Program-made: the position numbers and the translations under genes
Notes under the pieces: generated by a model
What the model saw: only the letters and a program-made list of their open reading frames with translations
Database searches by the model: none
What the model was told of the DNA's origin: nothing
Assembly (NCBI GenBank): GCA_029863525.1
Contig: JAOTVL010000003.1
Coordinates: 1 to 64,000 of the forward strand
Length of the DNA stretch: 64,000 nucleotides
Direction of reading: 5' to 3'
Source: Gemmatimonadota bacterium
Lineage (GTDB): Bacteria > Gemmatimonadota > Gemmatimonadetes > Longimicrobiales > Gaopeijiaceae
Shown: in pieces, positions 48,977-57,682 of the stretch
How positions within the stretch are numbered: the first letter of the stretch is position 1
How the letters are laid out: the number at the start of each line of letters is the position of its first letter

Positions 48977-49708
48977 ATGCCGGGAATGCGTGATCGGCGG
49001 AGCAAGGCAGAGCGGCACGGAGGCGATGCGGACCCGACGCGCGTCGGCTCGCGGATCCTCACGCTGTTGGTGGCGGCGCTGTCCGTCGCGTGCGCGACCG
49101 AGACCCCGCCGCAACGATCGGGCGAGACAGGGGAGGCCGCCCGACCGAACTTCACCATCCGGTTGGACAGCGAGTCGAGTGATTCGTCCCTGTTCCAGCT
49201 CATCGAGGACGATGACGGCATCCGCGTGCAGACCGGACCCGCCGGCATCGCCTACCGCGAAGACGACGCGGTCCTCTCGGGCGACCTGCACGTGCAGGCG
49301 ACGTTCCAGCAGTACGACGCACCGATCGGATACCGAGAGGCGTACGGCATCTTCGTCGGAGGAATCGACCTGACCGGGCCCGACCTCGAATACACGTATC
49401 TGCTGATCCGCCCCACCGGCGACTACTTGGTGAAACGACGCGTCGGCGCCATCACAGAGATTCTCGCCGATTGGACGCCGCATCCGGCCGTACAGACGGT
49501 CCAGGCGGTGGGTGACGAGCCGCGCAACGTCCTCGGTATCGACGTCTTCGACGGACAGACACACTTCGTCGTGAACGGCGACGTCGTCCACACGGCGCCC
49601 GCGTCGCGTGTCCGGCCCTACGGGGTCGCAGGCGTGCGAGTGAACCACCGCCTCGACGTGCGGGTGGACGACTGGCTTCTACGACGGACCTCGGACCAGA
49701 CTCAATAG
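48977..49708 (+). CDS. Hypothetical secreted lipoprotein, concanavalin-like fold likely
   Basis: Signal ending LVAALSVACATE; YREAYGIFVGGIDLTGPDLEYTYLLIRPTGDYLVKRR. Confidence 0.55.
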   Translation: MPGMRDRRSKAERHGGDADPTRVGSRILTLLVAALSVACATETPPQRSGETGEAARPNFTIRLDSESSDSSLFQLIEDDDGIRVQTGPAGIAYREDDAVLSGDLHVQATFQQYDAPIGYREAYGIFVGGIDLTGPDLEYTYLLIRPTGDYLVKRRVGAITEILADWTPHPAVQTVQAVGDEPRNVLGIDVFDGQTHFVVNGDVVHTAPASRVRPYGVAGVRVNHRLDVRVDDWLLRRTSDQTQ

Positions 49709-49736
49709 GCTCGGCGCCACAGGGACACCCTGGCCC

Positions 49737-51068
49737 CTACGTCCCCTCGAGCAAGGGCGGCGGGGCTCGGTCGAGCCGCCTGAGCGCGTGCTTGCGCGCC
49801 ATGATCTCCAGGAAGAGCGCCTCGGCGACGAGCCCGACAACGGCGAGCGTGACGCCGAGCCGAGCGCCGTTCGCCCCCATCGGGCCGAGGAGGAGGGGCG
49901 CCGCCGCCAGAATCACCACCACGCGCAACGCTGCGCCGCGGCCCACGAGGCCGGTGCATCCCGCGCGAACGAAGAGGCCCTGATAATACTGTCGGTGCCC
50001 GTAGAGGACGGGGTAGAGCGCGGCGACTGGGAACGCCAGCCCCGCAGGCTCGAGCAGAGATGGGTCGAGCCGGAACCCCGTCCATAGGATCCACTCCCGG
50101 ATACCTGGGACGGCCAGAACGCCGAGCAGCGCCGTCACGAGGAACGCCGTCCCGGCCGCGTATCTGCGCACGCGCTCGTGTCGAGCCCGGCAATCGACGA
50201 GCGCCAGCGAGGCATGTTGCAGCTGCCCGACCGGTGCCGCGAGGAACCAGGCCACGGCCTCGACCACCGTGAACGCGGCGATGGAGCAGTCGGGTTCGGG
50301 AGTGCGGGCCAGAACGGAGTTGATGATCAACGGCGTGGTCCACCAGAGCACGACGTTCAGCATCAGCGGCGTGGAGAAGGACAGCAAGCGATCTTCGCCC
50401 TCCGACTCGACCGCAGAGAGCTCGGGAACGGTCGGCGTCGGAGCCGGCGAAAGTGACACGATGATGGCTTCCGCGCCGAGTCCAGCGGTGAAGGCAACGG
50501 CTCCCAGCCACGCGCCGACCGGCGTGGTCGTGAGCGCGAACGCAACGACCGCCAGGACACCTGTGCGGGCGCCCGTCGCCAGAGCGATCGGCCGAGTGCG
50601 ATGCCCAGCCACCAAGCGTCCCTGGTGAAGCGCGCGCACCGCGGTGAGCGCCGGAACGGGCCAGAGCGCGGTCATCGCCGACACCGCCTCGTCGAGAATG
50701 GCGTCGTGCACGCCCACGATCCTCTCGAAGATGAAGGTCCCGACGGGAGTGAACGCTACGAGCGCGGCAACGCCCGACAGGACGATCGCAACCACGGTGG
50801 CGAAGCGTCGCACCGGCGTCAGGTCGCCCACGCTGAGGAGACGCTGGGCGGCGACCTGCTGAAGCACGAGCAGTGGAGCGTAGATCACGCCGATGAGCGC
50901 AAAGGCGACGCCGTAGCCCGCGAGCGCGGCGGCAGGGTCGGAGGTTCGCGCCAGCGCGGCCGCGAGCAGGGGGTTGGTCGCGGTCAGCAGGTAGCTCGTC
51001 GCGACGAGCGGAAGGTAGAAGACGAGGAAGCCGCGCGCGTTGATCGGCGAACCCGGCTCGGGGATCAA
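49737..51068 (-). CDS. MATE/MOP-superfamily-like multi-TM transporter, ANKH-like
   Basis: About 12 hydrophobic segments; TTG start at 51068 overlapping the upstream small ORF stop; overall layout and motifs resemble progressive ankylosis (ANK) proteins. Confidence 0.6.
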   Translation of the reverse strand: MIPEPGSPINARGFLVFYLPLVATSYLLTATNPLLAAALARTSDPAAALAGYGVAFALIGVIYAPLLVLQQVAAQRLLSVGDLTPVRRFATVVAIVLSGVAALVAFTPVGTFIFERIVGVHDAILDEAVSAMTALWPVPALTAVRALHQGRLVAGHRTRPIALATGARTGVLAVVAFALTTTPVGAWLGAVAFTAGLGAEAIIVSLSPAPTPTVPELSAVESEGEDRLLSFSTPLMLNVVLWWTTPLIINSVLARTPEPDCSIAAFTVVEAVAWFLAAPVGQLQHASLALVDCRARHERVRRYAAGTAFLVTALLGVLAVPGIREWILWTGFRLDPSLLEPAGLAFPVAALYPVLYGHRQYYQGLFVRAGCTGLVGRGAALRVVVILAAAPLLLGPMGANGARLGVTLAVVGLVAEALFLEIMARKHALRRLDRAPPPLLEGT

Positions 51069-51232
51069 CGGTGTCGCTCGTCTTCGGCGATCTCCGCCTT
51101 GATGCGAGCGACGCCCGACGTCATCTGCGACTCAGCGAGAGCCCGTTTGAACCAGCGCTCCTGCCGACGGGGGTCGACCGGCCTGTAGGTGCGTCGGATC
51201 GGTCCTGTGACGCGACCGTCGGGCGAATGCAT
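51065..51232 (-). CDS. Small hypothetical protein, 55 aa (below ORF-track cutoff)
   Basis: MHSPDGRVTGPIRRTYRPVDPRRQERWFKRALAESQMTSGVARIKAEIAEDERHR; stop overlaps downstream transporter start. Confidence 0.5.
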   Translation of the reverse strand: MHSPDGRVTGPIRRTYRPVDPRRQERWFKRALAESQMTSGVARIKAEIAEDERHR

Positions 51233-51248
51233 CGAAGGGGGTGAGCCG

Positions 51249-51509
51249 TCAGGGCTCCGGCCGGTTCGGGTCCACGTAGCCGTCGTCCTGCTCCTTGGCT
51301 CGCCGGCGGATCCAAAGGCCCGCGCTCGCGACCATGCCCAGCGGGAGGAGGCTCAGGAAGGCCGTGGTGGCGAGAAACGCCACCCGGTTCTCGTCACTGG
51401 AGTCGAAACAGACCGGACAGGCATGGACCGCTTCGGGGAACGCGGCCAGGAAAAGCACCCCCACCGCGAGGGTCCCGACGAGACGAGCCACCCGACCAGT
51501 GCCGATCAT
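51249..51509 (-). CDS. Small membrane protein with CPVC motif, in oxidase cluster
   Basis: MIGTGRVARLVGTLAVGVLFLAAFPEAVHACPVCFDSSDENRVAFLATTAFLSLLPLGMVASAGLWIRRRAKEQDD; overlaps stop of coxIII-like gene. Confidence 0.7.
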   Translation of the reverse strand: MIGTGRVARLVGTLAVGVLFLAAFPEAVHACPVCFDSSDENRVAFLATTAFLSLLPLGMVASAGLWIRRRAKEQDDGYVDPNRPEP

Positions 51510-52126
51510 AGGTAGACCGTCCAGTACAGAACCGGCCACACCAGAACGACGAAGTACCAGAACGCGGAGACCGTGGCGAGCGCCGTCGAGGTGAGCTCCC
51601 CCCTGTCCAGCTTGAAGAACGCCCACCCCAACCCGCCGAGCGCACCGATCGCGTGAACGGCGTGTGTCCCGACGATCAGATAGAAGAAGGCGCCGTACGC
51701 GCTCGACTGCATCGTAAGACCTTCGGCCAGCAGCGCCGCCCACTCGACGCCCTGGAACGCGACGAACACGGTCCCCAGCAGCGTCGCCAGAAGCAATGGG
51801 ATACGTGCGTTGGATGCCTGTTTCTTGTAGGCGAACCAGGCGAGCACGAGAACGATGCCGCTCACGAGGAGCGCAAGCGAATTCAGCGCGGTCTCTTCGA
51901 CGGGAAGACGTGGCTGACCGTAGGGCGGCCACATCTGGCCGGCCGACTGGGATTTGACGATCGCGTGCGCCGAGATCAGTCCCGAGAAGAACATCACTTC
52001 GGTGAATATGAAGATCAGCATGCCGAGGACGCCGCTCGGAATGATTGGCTCGCTCCGTCGAGGAGCGGGCCTCACGTCCATCGGATATGTCGCTGATGAG
52101 CTCATGATCGATCCCGGTTTTTCCAA
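51506..52126 (-). CDS. Cytochrome c oxidase subunit III family protein (second copy)
   Basis: GVLGMLIFIFTEVMFFSGLISAHAIVK; YLIVGTHAVHAIGALGGLGW; SAFWYFVVLVWPVLYWTVYL. Confidence 0.88.
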   Translation of the reverse strand: MEKPGSIMSSSATYPMDVRPAPRRSEPIIPSGVLGMLIFIFTEVMFFSGLISAHAIVKSQSAGQMWPPYGQPRLPVEETALNSLALLVSGIVLVLAWFAYKKQASNARIPLLLATLLGTVFVAFQGVEWAALLAEGLTMQSSAYGAFFYLIVGTHAVHAIGALGGLGWAFFKLDRGELTSTALATVSAFWYFVVLVWPVLYWTVYL

Positions 52127-52165
52127 CTCACTCGTAGGTACACGAGCCTGCCCCGCTCGTTCTCG

Positions 52166-52873
52166 CTACTCGCCAGGCGCGAAGGCCATCACATAGTCGG
52201 CCAACTCGGAGATCTGATCGTCCGTGTAGAGCCCTCCGTAGGCCGCCATCAGGCTCGAGCCCCCTACCGACGCCGCGCCGTTCTCCAGCACGGCTACGAT
52301 TCGATCTCGGTCGCGGTCCGCCCAGAAGGCGGGATCCGTGAAGTTCGCGGGCGGTGGCACGAGCGCTGCTCCGGCCGGGCCGTCGCCCATGCCCTCGGCC
52401 CCGTGACACGTCGCGCAGATCGACCGGTATGCCCCTTCGGCGCTGAACCCGACGGCCACGACCTCCACCGGCTCCGCTTCCTCCACCTCGGCCTCGACTC
52501 CACGCTCGACGGCCGCCTTCGCCGCGATGTTCTCCCAGTTGTTGCCCTCGTGGTTCATCACGTCCGGCGAGATGCCGGCCACCATGAGAAACATCAGGAT
52601 CAACGAGGTCGCGAGCATCCACTTCATGAGCCTCTTTTCCCACTTGAGGTGCATGAAGTTCTGAATGACGAGGTTGGCCTTCACGATCGCGATTCCGAAG
52701 GCGGTCACGAGCGTGATCCACCGGAGACCCGTGAGCTCACCCACCTCCGGACCCGCCACGCTGATCAGGAAGAGCACCACCAAAGCAAGGTAGATGCCGA
52801 GATAGTTGATGTGGTGGTGGCCACCCTCATGACCGTCGCCCGGGTGCTGCTCGATGTCTTTGTTCTCGGACAT
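52166..52873 (-). CDS. COX4/CyoD-like membrane subunit fused to monoheme cytochrome c domain
   Basis: YLGIYLALVVLFLISVAGPEV...VKANLVIQNFMHLKWEKRLM then SICATCHGAEGMGDGPAG...LADYVMAF in one 235 aa ORF. Confidence 0.88.
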   Translation of the reverse strand: MSENKDIEQHPGDGHEGGHHHINYLGIYLALVVLFLISVAGPEVGELTGLRWITLVTAFGIAIVKANLVIQNFMHLKWEKRLMKWMLATSLILMFLMVAGISPDVMNHEGNNWENIAAKAAVERGVEAEVEEAEPVEVVAVGFSAEGAYRSICATCHGAEGMGDGPAGAALVPPPANFTDPAFWADRDRDRIVAVLENGAASVGGSSLMAAYGGLYTDDQISELADYVMAFAPGE

Positions 52874-52879
52874 GTCGCC

Positions 52880-53458
52880 TTACTTCGCGATGTAGAGAAG
52901 CGGGAAGAGGAAGATCCAAACCACGTCGACGAAGTGCCAGTAGATTCCGATCAGCTCGACGCGATGCAGCTCACGACCGCGGTAGGCGTCGAATGCAACG
53001 AAGCCCATGATGATGCCCCCGGCGATCACGTGCAGCGCGTGGAGCCCGGCAGCCGTGTAATAGAAGGACCAAAAAGTGTTCGCGGTGATCGTGTAGCCGT
53101 GTGAGATCTCGTTGGCCCACTCGAATGACTTGATCACGAGGAATGTCAGCGCGCCGAGGATCGTCAAGCCGAGCAGCTTCGCGGCTTCCTTTCCGTTGCC
53201 GCGTTCTGCCGCCTGGTGGGCAAGCACCGCCGTGAAGCTCGAGGTGAGCAGCACGAACGTATTGACGGCGCCGATCCACGTCTGAGTATGAGCGGCAGCG
53301 GCGGCCCATTCGGGGTGCCCGATGCGGTGCATCAGGTACGAACCGAGGAGCCCTCCGAAAATGACGACCTCGGAGGCGAGAACCCACCACACGGCCAAGC
53401 GGCCCGTGGGAATTCCTGTTGCGCTCCGGAGTGTTGCTAGCGGTTTCGCGTGTGCCAT
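52880..53458 (-). CDS. Cytochrome c oxidase subunit III
   Basis: LAVWWVLASEVVIFGGLLGSYLMHR; YYTAAGLHALHVIAGGIIMG; GIYWHFVDVVWIFLFPLLYIAK. Confidence 0.92.
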   Translation of the reverse strand: MAHAKPLATLRSATGIPTGRLAVWWVLASEVVIFGGLLGSYLMHRIGHPEWAAAAAHTQTWIGAVNTFVLLTSSFTAVLAHQAAERGNGKEAAKLLGLTILGALTFLVIKSFEWANEISHGYTITANTFWSFYYTAAGLHALHVIAGGIIMGFVAFDAYRGRELHRVELIGIYWHFVDVVWIFLFPLLYIAK

Positions 53459-55179
53459 CAGGCTGGTTCGTCTTGAGGCCAGTAGTCTTCTTCACGGTCC
53501 GGATGCGCGTACTCGTACGGTCCCCGGTATACGACCGGCATCTGGTCCGGCGGCCAGTTGCCGTGCGGGGGCGGCGACTCCGTGGTCCACTCGAGCGTGT
53601 TCGACTTCCACGGATTCTTCCCGGCCTTTTCTCCCTTGAGCCAGCTGTGGATCATGTTGTAGAAGAAGACCGCCTGGAATGCGAGCATGATCAGGAGCGA
53701 GATCGTGGCGATCTCCCGAAGCTGATACATCTCGGGCCCGGCGAGTTCGGGGAAGTGCTGGAAGTTGTAAATGCGGCGGTGCTGGCCGCCCATCCCCAAC
53801 ACGAACAGGGGAATGAAGATGAAGTTGAACGGGATGATCGTGCCCCAGAAATGGATCTTGCCGAGCGTTTCGTTCATCATCCGCCCGAACATCTTCGGGA
53901 ACCAATACGTGAACCCGCAGAACGTGCCGATGATCGCGATGGGGAAGAACGTGTAGTGGAAGTGGGCCAGCACGAAGTACGTGTCGTGGAAGTAGATATC
54001 CGCGCCGCTCGCGCCCAGGAAGATGCCCGTCACCCCGCCGATGAGGAACTCGGCAATGAAGGCGAGCGCCCAGAGCATCGGGGTCGTCAGGCGGATCGAG
54101 CCCCCGTACAGCGTCGCGATCATCACGAATAGAAGCTCGGCGATCGGCACCGAGATGAGCAGTGTCGTGATCGTGAAGACGTTCGCCATGCGCGGGTCGA
54201 TACCCGCTACGAATTGGTGGTGCGCCCAAACGAAGAAGCTCAACACACCCGTCGCGACCGCCGTGTACAACACCAGCTTGTAGCCGAAAATCTTCTTGCG
54301 CGCGAACGTAGCGATCACATCGACCGTGATCCCGATCGCCGGCAGCAGCACCACGTAGACCTCGGGGTGGCCGAAGAACCAGAAGAGGTGCTGCCAGAGG
54401 ATCGGGTCTCCTCCGCGAGTCGGATCGTAGAAGCCCGTATTCAACACCTGATCGAACAGGAGCATCACGGCACCGGCGATCAGCGGCCCGACCGAAAGCA
54501 TGAAGAGGATGCTCGCGATCACGATCATCCAGCAGACGATCGGGATGTCGTACGCCTTCATCCCGGGTGCGCGCGAGTTCATGAGGGTGGTGATGAAGTT
54601 GATACCACCCAAGAGGAACGCCACGAATTCGAGTGCCACCGCCAGCAACCACAGCGACGATCCCAAGTCCGTGAGGTTGTACGTCGACTCGGCCGAGAGC
54701 GGCGGGTAGGACGTCCACGCTCCCCCGAAGCCACCGCCCTGCACGAAGAGCGAGGCGAGGAGCACCAGCACGCTGACGAAGAAGATCTGGAAGGACAGGC
54801 GGTTGATGCGCGGGAAGACCATGTCGTCCGCGCCGATCATGAGCGGGATCAGGAAATTCCCGAAGGCCGCGATCAGCACCGGCATCGCGAGCCAGAAGAT
54901 CATGATCGACCCGTGGTTCGTGATCAGCGCGTTGTACTCACCCGGCGATACCTGACCGAAGCCCGGCACGGAGATGCCCGGGAAGGCCAACTGCATGCGG
55001 AACACATAGGCCATGTATCCGCCGATCAACCCCATGAACATGCCCGTGAACATGTACTGCATGGCGATGATCTTGTGATCCGTGGACCACAGGTACTTCA
55101 CGAAGAAATTCTGCTCGTGATGATGGTCGTCGTGGCCAGCGGACTCGTGCTGGTGGACGTCGGCTACGGTATCTGCCAT
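53458..55179 (-). CDS. Cytochrome c oxidase subunit I
   Basis: STDHKIIAMQYMFTGMFMGLIGG; WQHLFWFFGHPEVYVVLLPAIGI; WAHHQFVAGIDPRMAN; HDTYFVLAHFHYTFFP. Confidence 0.97.
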   Translation of the reverse strand: MADTVADVHQHESAGHDDHHHEQNFFVKYLWSTDHKIIAMQYMFTGMFMGLIGGYMAYVFRMQLAFPGISVPGFGQVSPGEYNALITNHGSIMIFWLAMPVLIAAFGNFLIPLMIGADDMVFPRINRLSFQIFFVSVLVLLASLFVQGGGFGGAWTSYPPLSAESTYNLTDLGSSLWLLAVALEFVAFLLGGINFITTLMNSRAPGMKAYDIPIVCWMIVIASILFMLSVGPLIAGAVMLLFDQVLNTGFYDPTRGGDPILWQHLFWFFGHPEVYVVLLPAIGITVDVIATFARKKIFGYKLVLYTAVATGVLSFFVWAHHQFVAGIDPRMANVFTITTLLISVPIAELLFVMIATLYGGSIRLTTPMLWALAFIAEFLIGGVTGIFLGASGADIYFHDTYFVLAHFHYTFFPIAIIGTFCGFTYWFPKMFGRMMNETLGKIHFWGTIIPFNFIFIPLFVLGMGGQHRRIYNFQHFPELAGPEMYQLREIATISLLIMLAFQAVFFYNMIHSWLKGEKAGKNPWKSNTLEWTTESPPPHGNWPPDQMPVVYRGPYEYAHPDREEDYWPQDEPA

Positions 55180-55192
55180 CTGTCTTTAGCCC

Positions 55193-55867
55193 CTACGGAG
55201 TGGTCGCTGCCGAGGCAGCGGAGATCCACTGCGCATGCGTGTTCGCGTCTTCGATGTGGATCCGGGCGGCCATGATGCCGTGTCCGATGCCACAGATCTC
55301 CGCGCATTGAATGTCGAAATCTCCGGCCACCGTCGGACGGAACCAGCCGGTGATCGATCGGCCCGGAATGGCGTCCTGCTTGAGCCGGAAGACTGGAACG
55401 GAGAAGTCGTGGAGAACGTCCCTCGACTCGAGCTTGTAGTGGTACGTCTTGTCGATTTCGACGTGGAGATCGTTGGCAGTGTAAATGTCGTCGTCCGTGT
55501 CGAGCACGTTGTCGGGGCCGGGATGCTGGAAAGACCACACCCACTGCTGCCCGATGACCCTGATCGTGGAGTCGGGCTCCGGAAGCTGCTGCTTGACGTC
55601 ATACCAGACGCGAACGGATCCGATGATGATGAAGACGTCGCAGAGCAGAACGAGCGCGTGGGGGATCGTGATCCAGCGCTTGACGTGCTTTTCCTTACCC
55701 GTGAGGTATTGCGACTTCTCGCCGGGGCGCGCCCGGAAGCGCCAGATGAGCCAAAAGAACAGCCCCTCGGCCAAGAGGAACCAGAAGCCGACGAGCACCC
55801 CGATCAACAGGATCAGCCCATCGATGCTCGAAGCGTAGGTCGACGCCTGGAGGAGGAAACGATCCAT
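55193..55867 (-). CDS. Cytochrome c oxidase subunit II
   Basis: GQQWVWSFQHPG; RDVLHDFSVPVFRLKQDAIPGR; CuA motif CAEICGIGHGIM. Confidence 0.96.
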   Translation of the reverse strand: MDRFLLQASTYASSIDGLILLIGVLVGFWFLLAEGLFFWLIWRFRARPGEKSQYLTGKEKHVKRWITIPHALVLLCDVFIIIGSVRVWYDVKQQLPEPDSTIRVIGQQWVWSFQHPGPDNVLDTDDDIYTANDLHVEIDKTYHYKLESRDVLHDFSVPVFRLKQDAIPGRSITGWFRPTVAGDFDIQCAEICGIGHGIMAARIHIEDANTHAQWISAASAATTP

Positions 55868-55870
55868 GGT

Positions 55871-56044
55871 TCAGCCCATCCGGGTGCGGAGAATGATGAA
55901 CAGGGCAGCCAGGCAGAAGAGAACGGCCCCGATCACCGTGATCTTGAACGTCTTCGACGCATCGAGAAGCGCCTCGTTTTGGTCATCGGCAGGCATCGCC
56001 GGAAGCTTCGACGCCTTGGCCTCGGTAACTGCATGCTCGACCAT
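55871..56044 (-). CDS. Small single-TM protein, 57 aa, between coxII and cytochrome c
   Basis: MVEHAVTEAKASKLPAMPADDQNEALLDASKTFKITVIGAVLFCLAALFIILRTRMG; below ORF-track cutoff in this reading. Confidence 0.65.
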   Translation of the reverse strand: MVEHAVTEAKASKLPAMPADDQNEALLDASKTFKITVIGAVLFCLAALFIILRTRMG

Positions 56045-56052
56045 GGAACCGC

Positions 56053-56694
56053 CTATCGAAGAGTCTGGATGTACGCGATGACATCCTGCATCGCCTGATC
56101 GGAGAGCGCGAGGGTGTTCGCGCGCATGGTCACGCCCCAGACGTTCTCTGGATCGGCTCCGCGCGCGCCCGTCCTGAAATTCCTCAGCTGCGTCAGGAGA
56201 TACCAGTCGTCGAGTTGCACCACCGGGGGCGAGTGCAACTCGGGCATCCCCAAGCCTTCGGGTCCATGGCACGTGACGCAGACCGCGTTGTAGATGGCCG
56301 CACCCGCCCCGGCATTTCCGTGCAGGGTGCTGGACGGGTACACAGGCTCGAAGGCGGCGACATACTGTGCGACCGATTCGATGTCGCCCTCTCGGGTCAA
56401 CGAGATCGCCATGGGTCGCATCCGCATTCCGGCGATGTCCTGGAAGTGCCCGCCGCGCCAGCTCTGCTGGAAACCGAGCAGCTGCTCCTCGATGTACCAT
56501 TGAGGCAGGCCCGCGATCGCCGGAGCCTCGATCTCGGCGTTCCCGACGGCACTCTCACCGTGGCACGGGAGACAGGTCTCGTAGAGCTCGGCGCCTCGCA
56601 CCATGCCGACCGGCGGAGGGGTCGCGTCGCAGGCGGCCGCTCCGATGAGGATCAGCGGAAGCGCGGCCCGGATGTGGATGCGAAATCGTGCCAT
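56053..56694 (-). CDS. Diheme cytochrome c lipoprotein
   Basis: Signal LPLILIGAAACDA; two CxxCH motifs (CLPCH, CVTCH) each in a class I cytochrome c repeat. Confidence 0.92.
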   Translation of the reverse strand: MARFRIHIRAALPLILIGAAACDATPPPVGMVRGAELYETCLPCHGESAVGNAEIEAPAIAGLPQWYIEEQLLGFQQSWRGGHFQDIAGMRMRPMAISLTREGDIESVAQYVAAFEPVYPSSTLHGNAGAGAAIYNAVCVTCHGPEGLGMPELHSPPVVQLDDWYLLTQLRNFRTGARGADPENVWGVTMRANTLALSDQAMQDVIAYIQTLR

Positions 56695-56695
56695 C

Positions 56696-56950
56696 TCAGT
56701 CTTGTTGGAGTGGAATCGATTCGTCGATCAGCATGATCGGGATATCGTCCCGTACCGGATAGAGGGCGCTGCCGTCCTCGCGGACCAGCGCCTCGGGAAT
56801 GGGCGAGGTGACCGACTCCCCGCCCCTATTCGTCAAAGAGCCCGCCTCGATCGATGCGTTGAGCTTGGCCAACAGGCCCTCGTCCGCCACACGAAGCGGT
56901 TGCTTCGTTTCGGGACAAACGAGTATGTCGAGCAGTTTTGGGTCGATCAT
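56696..56950 (-). CDS. Trm112/UPF0434-family small protein
   Basis: MIDPKLLDILVCPETKQPLRVADEGLLAKLNASIEAG...DGSALYPVRDDIPIMLIDESI. Confidence 0.9.
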   Translation of the reverse strand: MIDPKLLDILVCPETKQPLRVADEGLLAKLNASIEAGSLTNRGGESVTSPIPEALVREDGSALYPVRDDIPIMLIDESIPLQQD

Positions 56951-57092
56951 GTAGTTGCTCTTCTCGACCGATCGACTCGCCCGGAGGCGAACCCGCCGAT
57001 CGACTACGGTTCGGTTGAAAGAGTAGGCAGGTAGGGAACCGTAGCAAGGCCGCGTAAGTTAAATAGGTCTTACCGCGAAGGGGAACCTCGAA

Positions 57093-57659
57093 ATGGGCGT
57101 TCGTGCTTTCTTTCACAAGTCTCCATTCCTGCGCTTCGGGGCCGTCGTCGTCCTCACGGTCGCGACTCTCGCCGTTTCTGCGTGCGGAAACGGAACCGGG
57201 GGAACCGCCGAGGCTCGTGACGTGGCAACGCCAACGCGTTCGACCGGCGGCACGGCGGGTGGGACCCCGTCTTCCCGAATGCCGGCTCCGGGGCACGCCT
57301 GGGTGATCTTCGGGACGGACACCGTCTTGGCAGAGGTCGCCGCCACACCGGAGGAACGTGCCGAGGGACTGATGTACCGCGACGACGTGCCCGATGGGAC
57401 CGGCATGCTTTTCGTCTTCCAAGACAGTCAGCCGCGCTCGTTCTGGATGGCGAACACGTATGTCGCGCTCGACATCGCGTACATGGACCCGTCGTACCGT
57501 ATCGTGGACATCATCGCGATGGAGCCCCTGGTCACCGATTCCTACCCCAGCAACGCACCCGCCATGTTCGGCCTGGAGGTCCGCCAGGGGTGGTTCGAGG
57601 AGCACGGAATCGGAGTCGGGGCGCAGGCCGAGATCGTGTTCGGAGTCCAGAGGCGATAG
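57093..57659 (+). CDS. DUF192 secreted protein
   Basis: VLAEVAATPEERAEGLMYRDDVPDGTGMLFVFQDSQPRSFWMANTYVALDIAYMD. Confidence 0.9.
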   Translation: MGVRAFFHKSPFLRFGAVVVLTVATLAVSACGNGTGGTAEARDVATPTRSTGGTAGGTPSSRMPAPGHAWVIFGTDTVLAEVAATPEERAEGLMYRDDVPDGTGMLFVFQDSQPRSFWMANTYVALDIAYMDPSYRIVDIIAMEPLVTDSYPSNAPAMFGLEVRQGWFEEHGIGVGAQAEIVFGVQRR

Positions 57660-57682
57660 GCACCGGTCCAAGTCTCCTGTCG

